From: Photorhabdus bodei
GTDB lineage: Bacteria > Pseudomonadota > Gammaproteobacteria > Enterobacterales > Enterobacteriaceae
Length of the DNA stretch: 64,000 nt
Direction of reading: 5' to 3'
Assembly: GCF_003287735.1 (NCBI RefSeq)
Contig: NZ_NSCM01000012.1
Span: forward strand, 22,897-86,896
Below are positions 61,901-64,000 of the stretch, piece after piece (within the stretch, counting starts at the first letter, position 1; every line of letters begins with the position of its first letter). The notes under the pieces are model-generated. The model was not told the origin of the DNA and searched no databases. It saw nothing but the letters and a program-made list of their open reading frames with translations. The translations under genes were made by a program, and so were the position numbers.

Positions 61901-62376
61901 AATCATCGCCAACAACAAAAGGAAGCACAGGCGCGGTTGTTAATACAGAGAAAGCGGCGCTGGAAAAGATTGGGAAAAACAGTCAAGGCACAACGAATCT
62001 GGGTGATAAATCGGCTAATACTGTTTATCATCAACAGCTTATAAAAAATGCTGAAAAGATATCTACCGCGAAACCGGGGCAACAAGTTGCAGCACCAAGG
62101 GATCTGAATGAGCAAACTTTCTGGAAACAGGTGCAATCTAATCCCCTGCAAGGAAAAGATTTACCAGGATTAAATAATGATCCGCGTTTTCCTATGGCAG
62201 CAGGTTTCCAAAAAATGGAAGCAAAACATAAGCTCCCTGATGGACAAACGATAACTATACATTACCAGTACAACTCAAATACTGGTAAAGCCTATGACAT
62301 GAAGATTACTACCCCTCAGAGAATCCAACAGGATCCTAAAAAGGTAATAGATTCAATAAAGGATAATGTTAAATGA
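52909..62376 (+). CDS. TpsA/CdiA-type filamentous exoprotein with C-terminal toxin
   Basis: Contact-dependent inhibition or filamentous haemagglutinin-type protein of 3,155 residues from ATG 52909 (GGAG upstream). Order: extended signal peptide (ESPR, MNKQLYRIIFNQARQMWMVV; cleavage near TTQAA), TPS secretion domain with NPAGITCNGCGF, filamentous repeats (NT-G-L-AG patterns) to about residue 1,430, a conserved central block (LPDNSLYTV, YKQWLGSDYM, KRLGDGFYEQ), a second repeat field, and a pretoxin region ending in IENNYL, the counterpart of VENN. The remaining about 298 residues are the toxin region, whose last 90 (WKQVQSNPLQGKDLPGLNND through HYQYNSNTGKAYDMKI) have no recognised family. Its stop overlaps the immunity gene. 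Confidence 0.93.
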   Translation: MNKQLYRIIFNQARQMWMVVAEIARAGRGRTGRRAHRPSSPQHRCRLTALRFGLLLALGGISLTTQAAIVADGQAPGRQQPTIIRSANGTPQVNIQTPGADGVSHNTYRQFDVDKQGVILNNSHQATQTQLGGMVAGNPWLAKGDASVILNEVNSHDRSHLNGWIEVAGQKAEVIIANPAGITCNGCGFINAHRTTLTTGQALMERGRLKGFDVNQGEVRIDGHGMDSTQQSYTDIIARSVAINAKLHAQDLKVTVGRNRVDAAHQNIEKKSADTTDQPVFMLDVAALGGMYAHKIMLEGTEAGVGVHNAGNIGAAAGEVHITADGRIENHGAISARDALQLTSSAEVTNAGKLLSQSAVNLQAKGVLNNQGRVEARGDITVTAGTIKGSHDSVWAAGLDDNGNTTRPGSLTLTAQDVQAGGKNLAADTLAIHSQQIDLSGSQTAAGQIQLTAGQQGISTAHATINADRLSAKTPGQFNNDGGQLVARAIHLTTPDLSNHQGKINQTGTGELALNTRTLNNHEGMVFNQGKLTLTTDRLNNRQGTIASQGEDLHLTAHQVDNIQGTVQLAGNGQLSLNTQQWLGDKGKLLTNGTLTIQAGELQLNHADTQAGQITVNADTLSHQGGVMQQQGKDTLSLTSRMLDNQSGTIAGNGHLNLKATTVDNRHGNIVAADQGSLALTVKDTLDNQWGKLAAGNALRLSAAELNNSQGSMVAAGDSATLTVGKAIQNANGHLEAKTRLTTTSLTLDNTQGVLLAQNIDSQTTGHPFTNTAGQVIAEDTLTVNSGQLDNTAGLLQAGREMAVDTHGHGLTNTHHADQKQKAGRVLSGGQLTLRTGDINNTGGIIAADGKTTLTSTALNNTQGQIAGNSGLDIHSQQLINREGTLQSADALNLDTDGQLLDNRQGQIMGEGKTTVTSGPLDNTAGLLQSGREMVIDTHGHKLTNTRDTDQKAGRLLSGGQLTLRAGDTDNTGGMIAGNGGLDIHSRQLTNREGTLQSADALTLDTDGQLLDNQQGHILGEGKTTVTSGPLDNRHGHLQGGQLAIDTRHSALDNRDGKLLSAETFNLKTQRLDNRHGQAQAVGDTRLHVDTETDNTGGLIRGGQQLTLNTTHLINRETAQTDNGLEAQNLTVNAQQVDNTQGALRAANHLQATIRQTLNNTQGLVSAGKQLTVGDRTGPASLAINNRQGTLIAGEHAAITARALSGDGQLLSQGDMAVTLTGDFHHTGNTAANGNLTLKTTGNILNDRQIKAGQALHLDARNLTNSASGEISAGQTQIKARDTLNNTGLIDGGVTHLTANTLNNTGTGRIYGDRLALQTETLNNTAKGGKAAVIAARDRLDIGTATLNNQHHAQIYSVGDMHIGGRLDNTLTATGQARALNNHAATIEAGNNLKIQADRIKNTNAGLVTQVVETEKSQHHDAVLSGRTTRYDWSQVDTSRHNKYGVHDAIMPDGSGSNDFYEYQYTRTVRETQVKQSDPGKILAGGNMTLNSAQVTNHDSQIIAGGALDGVIGELHNIATQGERITTDEGRQTHWYAKKKRLKPRFRGTKTSQGKSRSRYAPAPVIETLDLKTLAWQDHTRPQGTDITITDRQTGQIHSAPTAVTPVTGINDQPLVLPPGQPLVLPPGQPFELSLPPETVKGHTVDPVIRVITPDTRLPDNSLYTVQPGSDSHYLVETDPKFTQYKQWLGSDYMRQQLTHDPAFVHKRLGDGFYEQRLVREQITQLTGRRYLSGYNNDEAQFKALMDAGIVFGKQQQLTPGVALSPAQMALLTSDIIWLTNQTVTLPDGTTEVVTVPQVYARVRQGDLSSDGALLAGNTVALNNQGDITNSGTISGRDVTQLTANNLTNSGFIRGGKVDLAAQQTLTNRGGQIQGDDRVTLKGRDITSASTVRGDEANRWLDRPAGIYVQNDKGTLSLSAINNVQLTASDVKNAGKDSHTEITAGHDLTLDALSTRRIEQGNWGKDNYRHLTQQQDIGSQITGTGEVTLQAGQDLNATAAHVNAGQQLTAQAGNNLTLTTGTASSDLVEHSKQTSKGWLSKSSVETHDEVHDRQALSTTFSGDKVNLQAGKNLNISGSNVAGTQDVSLSAGHQLTVTTAVEAHDETHLRQEKKSGLMGTGGIGFTLGKASQKVTTDSDSQLSKGSTVGSSQGNVTLNAGEQLRVHGSEVIAGKDLTLTGQQVDITSAENRHHASTKTEQKQSGLTVALSGAAGGAVNSAVQTAKTARNESDPRVKALQNTQAALNGVQAVQAGRLAEAQDSDDKGNNNLAGVSLSYGRQSSRSEQQHRQTTQQSSHLTAGDNLTITAKGDGKGASGQNGDIRIQGSQLQAGKDLQLNANRDIQLSSSQSTEQTTGKNSSHGSSLGMGLTAGPGGTGLNVSANVSRGNGRENGNGVSHTNTTLQAGQTVGLNSGRDTTLKGAQVSGEQITAEVKRHLTLSSEQDSQRYDSQQHNASAGVSATVGPLTHGTASLNASRNKLHSNYDSVQEQTGLFAGKSGYQVNVGDHTQLDGAVIASTADKAKNTLNTGTLGFKDIQNKADFTVEQQSAGISLGQPTASQVLNNLAVNGLSGSHNQGHDSSTTHAAVSDGNLIIRDKAHQTQDVATLSRDTDNAANVLSPIFDKEKEQQRLKQARLIGEISAQMTEIASTEGKIIATKAAKEKLDHISEPDKAAARKKLVDSGNPHPTAADINKQVYDTAYTQALNDSGFGTGGTYQKALQAATAAIQGLAGNNLGQALAGGASPYLAGVIKELTTDPKTHQVDIATNTLAHAILGAVAAEVSGNNALSGAVGAASGELAAQVLIKQLYGDGAKVSELTEEQKQTISTLSTLAAGLAGGIAGDSSASALTGAQAGKNAIENNYLSVNELDSFAHQARTCEGESCKQVIKDMVETNIRNQQEMLDFCNNNPTQCAQKYGYLVDQWPVFEHTLKNMDRDGTLPVEFRNYLSAVNTLGQAATGKVGELGWTKRFEAMGMSQETAAAMAMTLPVIVEGSKGPKSSPTTKGSTGAVVNTEKAALEKIGKNSQGTTNLGDKSANTVYHQQLIKNAEKISTAKPGQQVAAPRDLNEQTFWKQVQSNPLQGKDLPGLNNDPRFPMAAGFQKMEAKHKLPDGQTITIHYQYNSNTGKAYDMKITTPQRIQQDPKKVIDSIKDNVK
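55260..56005 (+). repeat. Internal duplication in the filamentous repeat region of TpsA
   Basis: Two copies of a module of about 130 and 110 residues lie in tandem. CTGGATAATACGGCGGG at 55273 recurs at 55669, and GGACATTCACAG with the downstream LDTDGQLLDN and GEGKTTVTSGPLDN segments recurs 330 bases later. The second copy lacks about 20 residues, one repeat turn of the beta-helix. Confidence 0.8.
57748..57798 (+). repeat. Tandem PLVLPPGQ octapeptide in TpsA
   Basis: A 24-base unit encoding PLVLPPGQ occurs twice head to tail (units from 57748 and 57772), followed by a degenerate third start (PFELSLPP). It lies at the junction between the repeat field and the conserved central block, probably a flexible Pro-rich hinge. 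Confidence 0.75.
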
Positions 62377-62687
62377 AAATAAAAGAATCAGATGGTGAAG
62401 TCATTGATGTATTTGCTATTTATTGGATAAATGAAAAATCCTTATGTTTAGGCATGCCAAGAAATTATGGAGGATTATCCGCTTATGATCTTTCGCAAGT
62501 AACAGTAATTGATCCTACATTGAATGGTGAACTGGTATATTTTCAAAATAATAATCCGGGTATTTATCATTGGGCGTTGATTAGAGAGAGGTTATTAGAC
62601 GATCTACTTGAATTAGATGAAACTGCTTATCAACGCTTTTTGGCAATCCTAAAAGAGGAAGGTAATATAGAACAGGATTTTTGTTAA
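62373..62687 (+). CDS. Putative CDI immunity protein (CdiI)
   Basis: The 104-residue acidic protein starts at an ATG that overlaps the TGA of the CdiA gene (ATGA at 62373-62376), so expression is coupled to the toxin. It is markedly more AT-rich than CdiA. No signal peptide, so cytoplasmic; it presumably binds the C-terminal toxin of the cognate CdiA and protects siblings. No family was recognised; role rests on position, size and charge. Confidence 0.8.
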   Translation: MKIKESDGEVIDVFAIYWINEKSLCLGMPRNYGGLSAYDLSQVTVIDPTLNGELVYFQNNNPGIYHWALIRERLLDDLLELDETAYQRFLAILKEEGNIEQDFC

Positions 62688-62731
62688 TTAGGCGTCCCGG
62701 TCAGTGGCCGGGAGCTTCCTGCTTTTAACCG

Positions 62732-62974
62732 TCAGCTGTTCTCAACAAGCCGGATAATCAACTGCCCGTGCTCAACACTAACCTGCACCGGCAGTCCGGT
62801 CGCAAAGCCCGCTTCTTCCAGCCAGTTGCCTTTAAGGTGCAGGCTGGGATGCTGGCTGTAATAACGGGTCATGCCGGTGCTGCGGTCTTCGTGGCGGGTG
62901 CGGGCATATCCCACCTTATAGCTGCGCCGGGCTTTTGAAATCGCTAAATCTGCATTACAATCGCGGTTAGCCAT
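62732..62974 (-). CDS. SymE-like small toxin
   Basis: The 80-residue protein has the SymE/AbrB-like core (LHLKGNWLEEAGFATGLPVQV followed by VSVEHGQLIIRL). E. coli SymE is an SOS-induced protein toxic to RNA synthesis and controlled by the antisense RNA SymR. An AGGAG ribosome site precedes the ATG. SymE-like genes often lie downstream of polymorphic toxin cassettes (Rhs, CdiA) in enterobacteria. An antisense RNA was not identified here. Confidence 0.75.
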   Translation of the reverse strand: MANRDCNADLAISKARRSYKVGYARTRHEDRSTGMTRYYSQHPSLHLKGNWLEEAGFATGLPVQVSVEHGQLIIRLVENS

Positions 62975-63072
62975 AAATCAACTCCTGCTTAGTTGGTTGT
63001 GGTTAGCGGTTGTGGCAGGTTGCCGCCTGCTCCATCCGCGTTAAAAAATCCTTTCTCTTAGCTGTCTGTCTT

Positions 63073-63444
63073 TTACTGTTGTGCCTGTGCAATTACCGCA
63101 TCCAGCATCTCTGAAACCAGCTTCTGCTTAGCGCGGGGCAACTGGCTAATAATCTGTATCTGTTGCTCAAGCCGTGAAGCCGGTCCCCGTTTACGGGGGA
63201 TCGTGTCGCTCTCTTCGCCGAACAGCTCTTCCAGTGAAACAGAAAGTAACTTTGCTATCTCAGGCAGGACAGAGATCTGGATCCGTCTTCTGCCCGCTTC
63301 CCATGACTGAACCGCTTGCTGAGAAACGTTCAGTGCCTGAGCCAGTTGCGCTTGTGTGAGTCCGGCGTGTTTACGCAGGGCAGAAATCCGCTGACCTAAC
63401 GTCATCATAAATACCTGTTCTTCACTACTGATGGAGGCGGCCAT
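63073..63444 (-). CDS. XRE-family HTH transcriptional regulator
   Basis: The 123-residue protein has an N-terminal helix-turn-helix (LGQRISALRKHAGLTQAQLA then LNVSQQAVQSWEAGRRR, about residues 15-55) and a C-terminal helical region. ATG at 63408 (MTLGQRIS) is an alternative start. It is divergent from the primase-like gene across a region with several inverted repeats, so it probably represses itself and perhaps that gene, as element-borne regulators do. Confidence 0.85.
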   Translation of the reverse strand: MAASISSEEQVFMMTLGQRISALRKHAGLTQAQLAQALNVSQQAVQSWEAGRRRIQISVLPEIAKLLSVSLEELFGEESDTIPRKRGPASRLEQQIQIISQLPRAKQKLVSEMLDAVIAQAQQ

Positions 63445-63485
63445 AGTCGTTGTTACCGATGTAAAAAGTGACTGAATGACCCTAA

Positions 63486-63535
63486 TCTACAACATGTTTT
63501 ACATCTTACTGTTGTAAATACTACCAGCTGTAGTA
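63486..63535. promoter_or_regulatory. Clustered inverted repeats, probable XRE operators
   Basis: TTTAC / GTAAA (63498-63502 with 63514-63518), TACAAC / GTTGTA, and CTAC-CAGCT-GTAG lie within 50 bases between the divergent XRE and primase genes. TAC/GTA half-sites recur, a pattern expected for a dimeric regulator. Confidence 0.5.
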
Positions 63536-63595
63536 TATGATTGTCGAGTTATTTTTATCCAAACCCTATTGACAGGTTTTTACAGGAGGTCATTG

Positions 63596-64000
63596 ATGAC
63601 CCGCATTCCCGATACCGATTTAGCCCGCTTAAAGCAAACCGTCTCGTTGCTGGGGCTGGCGCGTAAGCAAGGCCGTGCGATGAAAAAACGCGGTGAGGAT
63701 TATGTGCTGCGCTGTCCGTTCCATCACGAGAAAACGCCCTCAATGGTGATATCGCCTGCCAAGAATCTGTATCACTGCTTTGGCTGTGGCGCAGCGGGAT
63801 CGGTGCTGGACTGGGTGATACAAACGGAAGGCGTCACGCTGAAAATCGCTATCCGTCGGTTAAGGGAGCTGGTCGGGCTGCCGGACATGGACAATGCAGT
63901 TGTGGCCGCTTCTTCTTTAGCCGCCCCGCCGGGATCACAGGCCGCACCTCTGCCGAGCCCGAAACTGGCCGACCTGGACGATGACGGGCAGGCGCTGTTG
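63596..64000 (+). CDS. CHC2 zinc-finger DNA primase-like protein, partial
   Basis: A frame starting at ATG 63596, with AGGAGGT eight bases upstream, stays open to the window edge (135 codons). The N-terminus has a complete CHC2 zinc finger: CPFHHEKTPSM ... YHCFGCGAAGSVLDWV, the DNA-binding zinc ribbon of bacterial and plasmid primases. The toprim part would lie beyond the window. Chromosomal dnaG normally sits beside rpsU and rpoD, so this copy is more likely from an integrated conjugative or phage-like element. Confidence 0.85.
   Translation, partial: MTRIPDTDLARLKQTVSLLGLARKQGRAMKKRGEDYVLRCPFHHEKTPSMVISPAKNLYHCFGCGAAGSVLDWVIQTEGVTLKIAIRRLRELVGLPDMDNAVVAASSLAAPPGSQAAPLPSPKLADLDDDGQALL

Noticed and set aside
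52956..62151. Many long minus-strand and alternate plus frames within the CdiA gene
   Set aside because: High GC and repetitive coding sequence leave shadow frames open; none has a ribosome site or domain, and the plus-strand CdiA frame is clearly the coding one.

Overview
The window is a chromosomal segment of an enteric gammaproteobacterium, most probably Photorhabdus (Morganellaceae). The housekeeping genes are enterobacterial in sequence and order: gltX with flanking Val/Lys and Ala tRNA genes, cysK-ptsHI-crr, the cysP-T-W-A-M cluster, rodZ-ispG-hisS-yfgM-bamB-der, and yfhM-pbpC. The genus is suggested by a thermolysin-family protease resembling PrtS/photorin, paired with a small emfourin-like inhibitor, and by abundant ERIC elements (seven here). 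The genus call is inference from recognised sequences, not from a database search.

Layout. 1-770 is AT-rich and empty. 0.8-5.1 kb holds a small EamA-type membrane protein, then pgm, seqA and glk on the minus strand. 5.2-6.8 kb is an accessory patch with an ERIC, a ribbon-helix-helix antitoxin-like gene overlapping a tiny ORF, an IS-end-like relic and a RelE-like toxin/HTH antitoxin pair. 6.9-7.75 kb is a minus-strand tRNA cluster: three tRNA-Val, two intact tRNA-Lys and two damaged tRNA-Lys copies, one of which carries a 64-bp GC-rich insertion in its T-loop. 8.0-9.9 kb holds gltX and two tRNA-Ala(GGC). 10-25.3 kb is a core block: DUF3820 gene, nupC, ligA, zipA, cysZ, cysK, ptsH-ptsI-crr, and the sulfate/thiosulfate importer with cysM. 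Cysteine synthesis from sulfate or thiosulfate (CysPTWA import, CysZ, CysK, CysM) is concentrated here beside the phosphotransferase system. 25.6-30.2 kb carries a YfeY-like lipoprotein, a BOF-domain periplasmic protein, ypeA, hemF and the protease/inhibitor pair. 30.2-39.7 kb is a long minus-strand run: ndk, rlmN, a truncated pilW, rodZ, ispG, hisS, yfgM, bamB, der. 39.9-47.3 kb is pbpC and yfhM (bacterial alpha-2-macroglobulin), a periplasmic defence and cell-wall pair.

From 47.3 to 51.2 kb the DNA is AT-rich and gene-poor. It contains three ERICs, a metallo-beta-lactamase-fold hydrolase with a coupled small membrane ORF, and the 3' remnant of an IS30-family transposase. At 51.2 kb composition switches abruptly to GC-rich. 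A two-partner secretion/contact-dependent inhibition locus follows: a TpsB/CdiB transporter, a TpsA/CdiA exoprotein of about 3,155 residues with ESPR, TPS domain, filamentous repeats and an IENN-marked variable C-terminal toxin region, and an AT-rich immunity gene overlapping its stop codon. The right edge has a SymE-like gene, an XRE regulator with palindromic operators, and the start of a CHC2 zinc-finger primase that runs out of the window, suggesting a mobile or integrated element continues beyond 64 kb.

The most promising leads are the uncharacterised CdiA C-terminal toxin and immunity pair, the tRNA-Lys copies with the palindromic T-loop insertion, and the apparently independent expression of the protease inhibitor.
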